Below, piece after piece: positions 8,326-16,045 of a DNA stretch of 38,309 nt. The DNA is taken from NCBI RefSeq assembly GCF_052113705.1, contig NZ_JBGQOG010000029.1:1-38309 (forward strand), written 5' to 3'. Both the position numbers and the translations under genes were made by a program. The notes below the pieces were generated by a model, which saw only the letters and a program-made list of their open reading frames with translations, ran no database searches and was not told the DNA's origin. How positions within the stretch are numbered: the first letter of the stretch is position 1; the number at the start of each line of letters is the position of its first letter. This DNA comes from JBGQOG01 sp052113705. Its GTDB lineage: Bacteria; Pseudomonadota; Alphaproteobacteria; Rhodobacterales; Rhodobacteraceae.

Positions 8326-10050
8326 ATGTCTGTTCCCCCTAAATCCGGCACGAGGTCGGCGTGGTCGGTTAAGACCGGCACTACGCTGCCTGCGGCCTTT
8401 GCCGTGCTGATGGCCGTGGGTGCGCTGACGCCTGGCAGCGCGCTGGCGCAAACCGGCGGCGCCACGGCTGAACCGACCTTGGGCGTCGTGACGGTAACCG
8501 GCGGCCAAGTGCGCGGCATCTCCACCGATGTCGAAGGCGTGACGCTGTTCAAGGGCCTGCATTATGCCGGGCCCTCGGATGGGCCTGCGCGTTTCGCAGC
8601 GCCGACGCCGGTTCTGCCCTGGGAGGGTGTGAAAGCGGCGGACAGCTGGCCGGATCGCTCGATGCAATGGTCCGGGATCAACCCGACGGGTGAGTTCTGG
8701 GGCGACGAGTTCTACTACGATCCGGCGGTTCTTCCCCCGATCAGCGAGAATGGGGCCGCGCTGAATATCTTCACGCCCGCGCAATCTGGCGAGGCGAAGT
8801 TGCCGGTCTATGTCTGGATCCACGGCGGGGCGAATGCGCATGGCTATGGATCTGAGATGGAGTTCTGGGCCTCGAAACTGGCCGAGAAAGGTATTGTCGT
8901 TGTGACGGCGCAATATCGGTTGGGCATCTTTGGGGAACTGGCGCTGAGCGAGATCACCGCCGAGAGTCCGGAGGGCTATTCCGGCAACCAGCGGGATCAG
9001 GATCTGATCGCGGCGCTGCAATGGGTCCGTGACAACATCGCCCAGTTCGGTGGAGATCCGGCGACGGTGACAATCGGCGGTCAATCGGCAGGGTCGCGCA
9101 ACGTCTACAGTCTGATGCGGGCAGCCCCTGCGAAGGGCTTGTTCCGGCGGGCGGTGATGGAATCCACTTTCCGGATTGGTCCGGCCGACGAAGTGCCCGC
9201 GGCCGAAGCCGAGGCGAAAAATGCCGCCGCCATCGAGGCCTTGTTCGGCAAACCCATGAGCCTTGCAGATCTGCGTGCGCTTCCGGCGGAGCGGTTCTTT
9301 GAGCCCGTCAGTGATACTGACGATCGGTTGCTTTATTACGCGCTGCGCAGCACGACCAACGGCGATACGATTGATGGCAAGATGATCACCGCCGAGTCGG
9401 TTGACCTCATGCGCGATGGGGCGCTTGACGGGATCGACATTCTGACCGGTGCCAATGCGGATGAGCGGACCTCGCTGCAAGGTGGGCCCGAGAAAACCAT
9501 GCCCCTGACGGAGTATGCATCATGGATGGAAGGTCGGTATGGTGCGGAATGGCAGGCGGCCTATCCTGCAGGGGACCCGATGCAGGCCTATCGTCTGCAA
9601 TTGCGTGCGGGCGCAGACGAAGTTCTGGCAGAAGCGATGATTTCTGCCCGCTATGCCAAGGCGCATAACAAGGACAACAATGTCTGGGTTTATGCCTTCG
9701 ACAACGGTCCTCCGGGACGGGACGCAGAATTCTACGGTTCCTTTCACTCCTCGGACCTGTGGTATTTCTTCAACTCCCTGCGCAAGGACGAGGGCCAGCG
9801 GCCGTGGACGGAAAAAGACTTCCGGATGGCGGAAACGATGTCCTCCTATCTGGCGAATTTCGTGAAGACTGGAAATCCGAATGGCGAAGGGTTGCCGGAA
9901 TGGAAGCAGCCGGTCAATGGACCTGCGATGATGCGCTTTAACGACGGACATGCCTATCCGGTCCCAACCACGCCCTATCCATTGCGCGACGATTTGAATC
10001 GCGGATTGGTTTTGAAACGGTATGGGCTTGATGCCGATGCCCTGAACTAA
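8326..10050 (+). CDS. Exported type-B carboxylesterase (2)
   Basis: A 574-residue paralogue of the preceding esterase. It has an N-terminal signal peptide (hydrophobic core LPAAFAVLMAVGAL, likely cut after ALA near residue 41), the oxyanion-hole HGGAN motif and nucleophile S254 in GGQSAGSRN. The C-terminal half keeps the family pattern of the first enzyme (RPWTEKDFRMAETMSSYLANFVKTGNPNG), pointing to gene duplication with divergence of substrate specificity. The start ATG 8326 has a strong AAAGGAGGAG upstream; an ATG at 8302 is less likely. A 192-base gap with a hairpin separates it from the first esterase, so it may have its own promoter. It should act in the periplasm. Confidence 0.9.
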   Translation: MSVPPKSGTRSAWSVKTGTTLPAAFAVLMAVGALTPGSALAQTGGATAEPTLGVVTVTGGQVRGISTDVEGVTLFKGLHYAGPSDGPARFAAPTPVLPWEGVKAADSWPDRSMQWSGINPTGEFWGDEFYYDPAVLPPISENGAALNIFTPAQSGEAKLPVYVWIHGGANAHGYGSEMEFWASKLAEKGIVVVTAQYRLGIFGELALSEITAESPEGYSGNQRDQDLIAALQWVRDNIAQFGGDPATVTIGGQSAGSRNVYSLMRAAPAKGLFRRAVMESTFRIGPADEVPAAEAEAKNAAAIEALFGKPMSLADLRALPAERFFEPVSDTDDRLLYYALRSTTNGDTIDGKMITAESVDLMRDGALDGIDILTGANADERTSLQGGPEKTMPLTEYASWMEGRYGAEWQAAYPAGDPMQAYRLQLRAGADEVLAEAMISARYAKAHNKDNNVWVYAFDNGPPGRDAEFYGSFHSSDLWYFFNSLRKDEGQRPWTEKDFRMAETMSSYLANFVKTGNPNGEGLPEWKQPVNGPAMMRFNDGHAYPVPTTPYPLRDDLNRGLVLKRYGLDADALN

Positions 10051-10072
10051 GGCCGGACAAGAAGCCGACAGT

Positions 10073-10102
10073 CCCGCGCGGTGTTTGGCAGCATCGCGCG
10101 GG
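10073..10102 (+). terminator. Candidate terminator hairpin after esterase 2
   Basis: CCCGCGCG (10073-10080) and CGCGCGGG (10095-10102) form a perfect eight-base stem with a 14-base loop, 22 bases after the stop codon. There is no T-run, so termination would be non-classical; position and stability support an end-of-transcript role. Confidence 0.5.
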
Positions 10103-11137
10103 CCGGAATACTTAGGCGATGACCCTCTGCACCCGCTGGGCGTGCCTGAAGTCTACGGTCTGCCCCGAGTGCAGGCGGGGGCGCGGTTCGCTGTGCGTCC
10201 CCTTGGAGGTGGTTTCGCTTTTGTGGCGGAACTCTCCTGGTTACATGTCAACGATGTTCGGTCGGCTCGCGAACAGCCATGGGATCGTATTGATGTTGCG
10301 ACACGTTGAGGTGCTGCAAGCGCAAGCAGCATGTGCCAGGCGGGTCTTGTGCCAGCATAGTGTGAGGGGGCATTGCGAGGATCGTGTGGTGCCGGGATCG
10401 CGCCCTGCTGCGGTCTGTGTCGTCCCCCTCAGAACCAAAGATGACATGAAGCGTAACCGCCGTCGGCGCGCTGTTTCGGACCGCGCGTCGGGTGGTGAAG
10501 TGATGCAATAGATGATCTGGAGACATGTACACTCACCCGCCCATCCGGGCACAGGTTGACCGGGGAGCCAACGCCGTGCCGCTTGCCTTTTCGCCTCTGC
10601 AACGAGGAGAGGCTCTGTCTGTGGGACCCACCCGGAGCGACGATGTCATAAAAACAACCGAAACATGGCCGGTCATCTGATCCTCGTTTTCTTGAAGCCC
10701 TCGGGCGCCCCGGGGTTCGGGGGATGCAGAACGGTGTTCAGCCTTGATCCGTTCACGAGGGAAGCGCGGTGGCGTGCGGCCGCATCCTTGGTGCACGGCA
10801 GAGATGATGGCCTTTCACGCAGAGCAACCCGGCCCTTGAAAGGCTCAGCAGGGATTTTGCGCCGCAAGGCGGTGTGGCGTGCCAGCTTTTTCGTTTGCAT
10901 GGAACAAGGCGGTGAGCAACGAGAAGCTTTCCTCTGATGCCGCACGCGCCAAATCTGCCATCGTGGTGGCCACCTGGCTGGTGATCGGCAGCCCCGTCAC
11001 CTGAAATGCCGTTGCTACATGCACGCGGCGATCTGGACCCCTGGCGACTGGGACGATCCGATTGTGGTACGACGCACCGTCTCGGCGGTACGCGACAGCC
11101 GGGGCCCGTGCGAGGGGGCCGCGGCTGCCAGCGGCCC
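10103..11137. other. About 1 kb without a recognisable gene
   Basis: Several open frames exist on both strands but none has a convincing start, ribosome binding site or recognisable family motif. The least unlikely is a minus-strand frame ending at 10845 whose tail reads ITSQVATTMADLARAASEES, which could be a decayed gene remnant, but its N-terminal part is low-complexity and implausible. I see no tRNA, insertion sequence or repeat here. Confidence 0.5.
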
Positions 11138-11449
11138 CTATGCCGGAGCTGTGCGTGATGTAGTGCTTTCGGGGGACAGATAACCCCAGATCCGGGCCTC
11201 GTCCCGCTCCAGACGCCGCTGTTCGAGCGCCGCTTGCGCCGCTTGCGCCGCCTGAGCGTCGCCGCGTGCGTCGCGGATCGCCCGTGACCAGATGCAGCGG
11301 ACAGAGGCCGGGCTCCAGAGCAATACCGACGCCGCCAACCAATGGCGCAGGTCAGCCGGAAGCGCGTCATAGGCACGCATTGGATCGCCGCGGGACCGGC
11401 GCTTCAACGAGGTGGCAAGGTTACGGCGTGCCATCAGGGACTGCCTCAT
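11138..11449 (-). CDS. Small DUF6525-like protein
   Basis: A 103-residue basic protein that starts with an ATGA overlap on the stop codon of the upstream CobW-family gene, strong evidence for a real, co-translated gene. The core MRAYDALPADLRHWLAASVL, followed by WSPASVRCIWSRA and a coiled, Gln/Ala/Arg-rich stretch, resembles a small family of unknown function (DUF6525, named from memory) seen in Rhodobacterales beside CobW-type genes. No signal peptide, membrane segment or metal-binding cluster is visible. The function is unknown; the context suggests an accessory of zinc allocation. Confidence 0.65.
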   Translation of the reverse strand: MRQSLMARRNLATSLKRRSRGDPMRAYDALPADLRHWLAASVLLWSPASVRCIWSRAIRDARGDAQAAQAAQAALEQRRLERDEARIWGYLSPESTTSRTAPA

Positions 11450-12651
11450 TCCGCCCGCGTGCTGCGCCACGCCGGAAACGGGTCCGGCAGGTTGGCCCAG
11501 AGGGTGGGGGTGAAGGTGCTGGTGGGCATCAGCGCGTCATCCAGCCGGGCCCGCAGGGCCGCCTCATCCATGCCCGCGCCGATGAACACCAGCTCCTGAC
11601 GGCGATCTCCCCAAGGCTCGTGCCACTTTCCCGCCACTTCGTCCAATGCCTCAGGATGGGTCGGCCAATGCTCCCTGGCCACGCTCGCCCACCAGCCGCC
11701 CAGCGGGGTGACCGAGGATACCGCCCCTGCCAGCGAAAATTCGGCCACCCAATTCGGGCGCGAGGCCAGCCAGAAATGCCCTTTGGCGCGGATCACGCCG
11801 GGCAGGTCACCGTTCAGCACCGCATGGAATTTCTCGGGGTGAAACGGCGCGCGGGCGCGGTAGACAAACGAGGATATCCCGTATTCCTCGGTCTCGGGGA
11901 TGTGATGGGCAAAGCCATAGAGCTCCTTGGCCCAGTAGGGGTGTTCATGCGCCCGGTCAAAGTCGAAAAGGCCGGTGTCAAAGATCGCGCGGGGGTCCAC
12001 GCGCGCGTGATCCGTTTCGATCAGCCGCGCATCGGGGTTCAGCGCCCGGATGATTTTGCGCGCGGCATCGCAGCGCGCGGGCCCGGCGTCCATGGTCTTG
12101 TTCAGCACCACCACATCGGCAAATTCGATCTGCTCGGTCAGGAGGTTGACCAGCGTGCGGGTATCCTCTGCGCCCAAACTCTCGCCCCGGTCGGCCAGGA
12201 AATCATGGCTGGCAAAATCGTTGAGCAGATTGATCGCATCCACCACCGTCACCATCGTGTCGAGCCGCGCCACGTCGGACAGGCTGGCCCCGTCCGCATC
12301 GCGGAAATCAAAGGTGGCGGCCACCGGCAGCGGTTCGGCAATGCCCGTTGATTCAATGAGCAGATAGTCAAAGCGCCCCTCTTGCGACAGGTTGCGGACC
12401 TGTTCGAGCAGATCCCCGCGCAGGGTGCAGCAGATGCGCCCGTTTGACATCTCGACCAGTTTCTCCTCGGCGCGCGACAGTTCCGCCCCCTCGCGGATCA
12501 GGTCGGCGTCGATGTTCACCTCGGACATGTCGTTGACGATCACCGCCACGCGGCGGCCCTCGCGGTTGTTGAGGACATGGTTGAGAAGCGTTGTCTTTCC
12601 GGCACCCAGAAAGCCGGACAGAACGGTGACGGGGAGGCGGTGGTCGGACAT
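11446..12651 (-). CDS. COG0523/CobW-family GTPase, putative zinc chaperone (ZigA/YciC-like)
   Basis: A 401-residue G3E-family GTPase that likely delivers zinc to client proteins during metal limitation. The P-loop GFLGAGKT spans residues 13-20, the family E-S-T-G-I motif (IESTGIAEPLPVA) is present, and NKTMD probably gives the guanine-specificity motif. The usual CxCC metal motif appears as GRICC at residues 71-75, so the first cysteine is replaced by arginine (R72). The C-terminal CobW domain contains SFVYRARAPFHPEKF. I choose ATG 12651; ATG 12666 adds five residues. A Zur-box-like dyad lies 30-44 bases upstream, supporting zinc-responsive control. It is followed by a four-base overlap with the small DUF6525-like gene. 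Confidence 0.85.
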   Translation of the reverse strand: MSDHRLPVTVLSGFLGAGKTTLLNHVLNNREGRRVAVIVNDMSEVNIDADLIREGAELSRAEEKLVEMSNGRICCTLRGDLLEQVRNLSQEGRFDYLLIESTGIAEPLPVAATFDFRDADGASLSDVARLDTMVTVVDAINLLNDFASHDFLADRGESLGAEDTRTLVNLLTEQIEFADVVVLNKTMDAGPARCDAARKIIRALNPDARLIETDHARVDPRAIFDTGLFDFDRAHEHPYWAKELYGFAHHIPETEEYGISSFVYRARAPFHPEKFHAVLNGDLPGVIRAKGHFWLASRPNWVAEFSLAGAVSSVTPLGGWWASVAREHWPTHPEALDEVAGKWHEPWGDRRQELVFIGAGMDEAALRARLDDALMPTSTFTPTLWANLPDPFPAWRSTRAE

Positions 12652-12680
12652 GCGAGTCTCGGGCATGCGAATTTATGTTA

Positions 12681-12695
12681 TGTTATCGTATAATA
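12681..12695 (-). promoter_or_regulatory. Candidate Zur box upstream of the CobW-family gene
   Basis: TGTTATCGTATAATA is an imperfect dyad (five of seven arm pairs) resembling the gammaproteobacterial/alphaproteobacterial Zur core TGTTATANTATAACA, with two differences. It lies in an unusually AT-rich patch immediately upstream of a COG0523 gene, a family often repressed by Zur. The assignment is by resemblance to a remembered consensus. Confidence 0.45.
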
Positions 12696-12885
12696 ATTTT
12701 CTAACATGATGTGCCGCCGGGAAACAAGTGGCGCGAATGCCCGCAGGCAGACTGGAGCGAAAGAGGCGTATGCGCCGGGAAAGCTGCGGGGTGCTGCGGC
12801 CGGTATGATGTCGGCGGCGCGCGGATCAGGCGGGATGTTTCGGCCCAATCCGCGTCGCGAATGGTGCCGCAATGTCGGGACAGGC

Positions 12886-14190
12886 TCAGCCGAACATCGC
12901 TTGCGGGATGAAGAGCGCGATTTGCGGGAAAAGGATGATCAGCAACAGGCCGATGAGCATGGCCAGCAAGAATGGCAACACGCCGCGGAATACGGTGGCC
13001 ATCGGCACATCGCCCGCGATCCCCTTGACCACAAAAACATTGAGGCCGACGGGCGGGGTAATCATTCCCATCTCAATCACGATCACGGCGACCACACCGA
13101 ACCAGATCGGATCAAAGCCGAGCATCTGAATCACCGGAAACACGATGGGCACCGTCACCACCAGCATCGAGAGCCCGTCGAGAAACATCCCCAGCACGAC
13201 ATAGGCCAGAATGATCACCGTCAGCGTGCCATAGGCGCCAAAGCCGAGCCCGTTCAGGACCTGACCCAAAACTTCGGGAATATGGGTGACCGCCAGAAAC
13301 GGGTTCAGCACATTGGCGCCAATCACCACCGTATACAGCATGGCAGAGGTCTTGACGGTTTCCAGCAGGGCAGACCACAGGGCGGCGGCGGGCAGGACGC
13401 GGCGGGCCAGCGCCAGCAAAATCACCAGCCCCGCCCCGACCGCCGAGGCTTCGACGGGGGTGAACACCCCGGCATAGATGCCGCCGATGGAAACCCCGAT
13501 GATCGCCAGCAACGGGATGGCACGGCCGAGCAGCACAAAACGCTGGCCAAGGCTGACCGCTTCGCCGCGCGGGCCGGCTTTGGGGTCAAGGGCGGCAATG
13601 ATCCAGACGGTGGCCATGAACAGCGCCATCAGCATGATCCCGGGCAGGATGCCCGCCATGAAGAGTTTCCCCACCGATTCCTCGGTCAGAATGGCGTAGA
13701 GCACAAAGCCGGTTGAGGGCGGAATGAGAAAGCCCAGCGTGCCGCCTGCGGCAATCGCGCCGGTGGCCAGCCCATCCCCATAGCCGAGGCGGCGCATCTC
13801 GGGCAGGGCGACTTTACCGATGGTCACCGCGGTGGCGACGGATGAGCCGGAGACGGCAGAGAACACCGCGCAGCCCAGAACCGAGGCTGAGGCGAGGCCG
13901 CCGCGAAACCGCCCGACCCAGGCGAAAGCCGCGTCATAGAGGGCGCGGGAAAAGCCCGCCGCCGAGGCGACATTGCCCAGCAGAATGAACATCGGCACGA
14001 CGATCAGCGCATAGTTCGACACCGCGCCGTAGCTTTCGGTCAGCACAACCGCGCCTGCGGCACGGTTGCCTTCCAGGATCCACAGGCCGAAAAAGCCGAC
14101 GATCATCATGGCGAAGGCCACGGGCGTGCGCAGGATCATCAGTGCAAACAGGGCACCGATGCCGAGGAGGCCAATGGTGACGGGTGTCAT
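12886..14190 (-). CDS. dctM: TRAP transporter large permease (DctM-like)
   Basis: A 434-residue integral membrane protein of about 12 helices, the ion-coupled transport subunit of a TRAP carboxylate importer. Typical DctM features include FFGLWILEGN-type early helices, the conserved SGSSVATAVTIGKVALPEM segment near residue 115 and GGTLGFLIPPSTGFVLYA near residue 150, and a C-terminal ITPPVGLNVFVVKGIAGD. It overlaps the small permease gene by four bases. Proximity to the gal-type operon makes an aromatic acid such as gallate, or a ring-cleavage dicarboxylate, the likely cargo. Confidence 0.93.
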   Translation of the reverse strand: MTPVTIGLLGIGALFALMILRTPVAFAMMIVGFFGLWILEGNRAAGAVVLTESYGAVSNYALIVVPMFILLGNVASAAGFSRALYDAAFAWVGRFRGGLASASVLGCAVFSAVSGSSVATAVTIGKVALPEMRRLGYGDGLATGAIAAGGTLGFLIPPSTGFVLYAILTEESVGKLFMAGILPGIMLMALFMATVWIIAALDPKAGPRGEAVSLGQRFVLLGRAIPLLAIIGVSIGGIYAGVFTPVEASAVGAGLVILLALARRVLPAAALWSALLETVKTSAMLYTVVIGANVLNPFLAVTHIPEVLGQVLNGLGFGAYGTLTVIILAYVVLGMFLDGLSMLVVTVPIVFPVIQMLGFDPIWFGVVAVIVIEMGMITPPVGLNVFVVKGIAGDVPMATVFRGVLPFLLAMLIGLLLIILFPQIALFIPQAMFG

Positions 14191-14705
14191 GGGCGGACCT
14201 TTTGAAGGAGGAGGACGACAAGCTGCGCCAGCAAGATCAACACGCAGAGCGCCATGCCCGCGGCGATAAAGGCATAGAAGGGCCAGAGCGGCAGGTTCAG
14301 CATATTTGTTGCATCACCGAATTCCCGCGCGTCGAGCGCTTTGAGGGCCGCGCGCTGTACCAGAACGGCCAGCACGACGCCGGACAAAATACGCGATTGA
14401 ATGTCGCCGATATAGCGGCCCGCGGCCCCAATCGCCTCATCCAGAACATCCACGCCGACATGGCCGTTTTGCGCGGTGCAATAGGGCAGGGCAAGCATCA
14501 CAACTGCCACCGAGGCCAGCTGCACGATTTCATTCACCCCAAGGATCGGTGTCGCCAGCAGATAGCGGAAGATGACCGAAACGAAGACCAGCGCCAGCAT
14601 CAGCACCAGACTGACCGCGGAAACCGCAGCCAGCAGGAGCGTTGCCCGGTGCATGACCCGGTCGAGTGCGCTCGGCCGGGGGGCAAGGAGGGGCGCGTCG
14701 CTCAT
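14187..14705 (-). CDS. dctQ: TRAP transporter small permease (DctQ-like)
   Basis: A 172-residue membrane protein with four predicted hydrophobic segments, the small subunit that pairs with DctM. The first segment is followed by the family-typical FVSVIFRYLLATPILGVNE region, where a conserved Arg-Tyr and Glu lie at the membrane interface, and then NGHVGVDVL. Both ends overlap neighbours by four bases (DctP upstream, DctM downstream), so the three subunits are translationally coupled. Confidence 0.9.
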   Translation of the reverse strand: MSDAPLLAPRPSALDRVMHRATLLLAAVSAVSLVLMLALVFVSVIFRYLLATPILGVNEIVQLASVAVVMLALPYCTAQNGHVGVDVLDEAIGAAGRYIGDIQSRILSGVVLAVLVQRAALKALDAREFGDATNMLNLPLWPFYAFIAAGMALCVLILLAQLVVLLLQKVRP

Positions 14706-15688
14706 TCCGATTTCAGCGCCGTGACAATGGCTTGCGGGTCCGAACCCTCAACCTTGGTTTCCGCAATCACCGTCTCGACCACGGCTTTTGACAGGACGTT
14801 GAAGGCAGCCGCTTCTTCGGCAGTCAGGTGGATGACCTCTTTGCCCGCCATGGCTGCGAAGGATGCGATGCCGTTCTCTGCCACGGCCAGCTGCACTTTA
14901 TTGCCATCAAACGAGGCTTGCTTGCCGGCGGCGTCAATGGCGGCTTTTTCGGCCTCCGACAGATCGGCATAGACGTCTTTGTTCATCACGATGAAGAAGG
15001 GTGAGATGGTCGTGTCCATGCCCATCGTGATGTAATTGGCCACCTCGGACAGTTTGAAGGCGCCGACGGCGGTGCCGTCAATCATCGCGCCGTCGATCAC
15101 GCCGGTTTGCAGGGCATTATACACCTCGGACACTGGCATTGAGACTGGTGCGCCGCCCCAGACTTCCACCTGCAGGCCCGCGTTGCGCGACGGCACGCGG
15201 ATCTTCAACCCGGCCAGATCGGCGGGGGTGCGCACGGCTTTGTCGCGGGTGAACAGCAGGTTCGGCGCGCTGGACCACAGCGAGACCAGATGCGCGCGTT
15301 TGTATTCAGGCTGGAAGAGGTCGATGTGATCCCAGATGTCCTGCGTGCCATGGGTTTCGGTGATCACACCGGGCAGCTCGGTCAGCAATGTCAGGGGGAA
15401 GTTCGACGCCGTGTAGCCCGGAAGGCTGATCGCCAGTTCGGCAACGCCATCGACGACGCGCGAATATTGATCCACCGGGCCCGCTCCCAATTCGCCACCA
15501 TTATAGAGCTTCACCGTCACCCCGCCATTGGTTTTGGCGCCCACAGCATCGGCAAAGGGCTGAAACGCACCCGCCACATAGGGATGCGTCGGCGCCATGA
15601 AATTGGCGAATTTCAGTTCATCCGCCATCGCGGATGCCCCCAGCACAGCGGCCATGACGGCACCGGCTGCAACAGAACGTGCAAACAT
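14702..15688 (-). CDS. dctP: TRAP transporter substrate-binding protein (DctP-like)
   Basis: A 328-residue periplasmic receptor. The signal peptide (MFARSVAAGAVMAAVLG) is probably cut after AMA near residue 22. The DctP core is clear: the conserved arginine that clamps the ligand carboxylate is in GLKIRVPSRNAG near residue 146, followed by the family pattern VSMPVSEVYNALQTGVIDG. GGGAGGAAGAG lies upstream of the ATG. It is the first gene of the TRAP operon. The arginine implies a carboxylate ligand; an aromatic carboxylate such as gallate fits the neighbouring operon but is inferred. Confidence 0.92.
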   Translation of the reverse strand: MFARSVAAGAVMAAVLGASAMADELKFANFMAPTHPYVAGAFQPFADAVGAKTNGGVTVKLYNGGELGAGPVDQYSRVVDGVAELAISLPGYTASNFPLTLLTELPGVITETHGTQDIWDHIDLFQPEYKRAHLVSLWSSAPNLLFTRDKAVRTPADLAGLKIRVPSRNAGLQVEVWGGAPVSMPVSEVYNALQTGVIDGAMIDGTAVGAFKLSEVANYITMGMDTTISPFFIVMNKDVYADLSEAEKAAIDAAGKQASFDGNKVQLAVAENGIASFAAMAGKEVIHLTAEEAAAFNVLSKAVVETVIAETKVEGSDPQAIVTALKSE

Positions 15689-16024
15689 ATCTCTTCCTCC
15701 CTTGGCCGGATCCCTGGGATCCTGATTGGCATCAGAGCATCGGTGTTCATGCGGCGAGATCGGGTATCGCCCGTGCGCGCACAGGGCGGCATCGACCTGG
15801 TCTCCCTGACCCGGTCCCGCCCCATGGCCCGCATGCGGCCCCGGTGCCAGCCTGCCGTTTTCCCCCGCGGACCACCGCAGGCTCCGGATGACGGATCGGC
15901 GGCCTCTTCCGCAACATGAACAATCTGCTCTTTTCAGTGACGCCGGTGACTAAAAGCTGCCCGACGCCGACCGGCCGAACCTTTCCTGTCTCACGCTGAT
16001 TGGCGAATTGAATTGCGGCGACGC
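15689..16024. other. TRAP operon leader region
   Basis: Roughly 340 bases between the LysR gene and dctP hold no convincing gene. They probably contain the TRAP promoter and a long leader. A GGATCCCTGGGATCC near-palindrome occurs close to the dctP start (about 15710-15723), and a LysR-like dyad sits at the distal end. Confidence 0.5.
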
Positions 16025-16045
16025 CCTATAATTTTTAGCTATAGG
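16025..16045 (-). promoter_or_regulatory. Candidate operator for the tandem-HTH LysR, copy 1
   Basis: CCTATA (16025-16030) and TATAGG (16040-16045) form a perfect six-base inverted repeat with a nine-base spacer, overlapping the stop of the LysR gene. On the minus strand it contains TATAGC-N3-AAATTAT, shared with the region upstream of galB. It lies about 340 bases upstream of dctP, so it could serve the TRAP operon, though the distance is long. Confidence 0.4.

Noticed and set aside
8077..9480. A 467-codon minus-strand open frame opposite the second esterase
   Set aside because: Same reason as for the first esterase; composition is Arg/Gly/His-rich with no family motif.
10119..10511. A 130-codon plus-strand frame in the gap after esterase 2
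   Set aside because: Cys- and Arg-rich random-looking protein with no binding site, domain or conserved neighbour relation.
12706..13716. A 336-codon plus-strand frame opposite DctM, very rich in His, Gln and Asp
   Set aside because: Its composition is the reverse complement of hydrophobic transmembrane codons, so it is a typical antisense artefact of a membrane protein gene.
15708..15724. GGATCCCTGGGATCC near-palindrome upstream of dctP considered as an operator
   Set aside because: It overlaps the region just before the ribosome binding site and has no second copy; evidence is too thin to list it as a regulatory site of its own.
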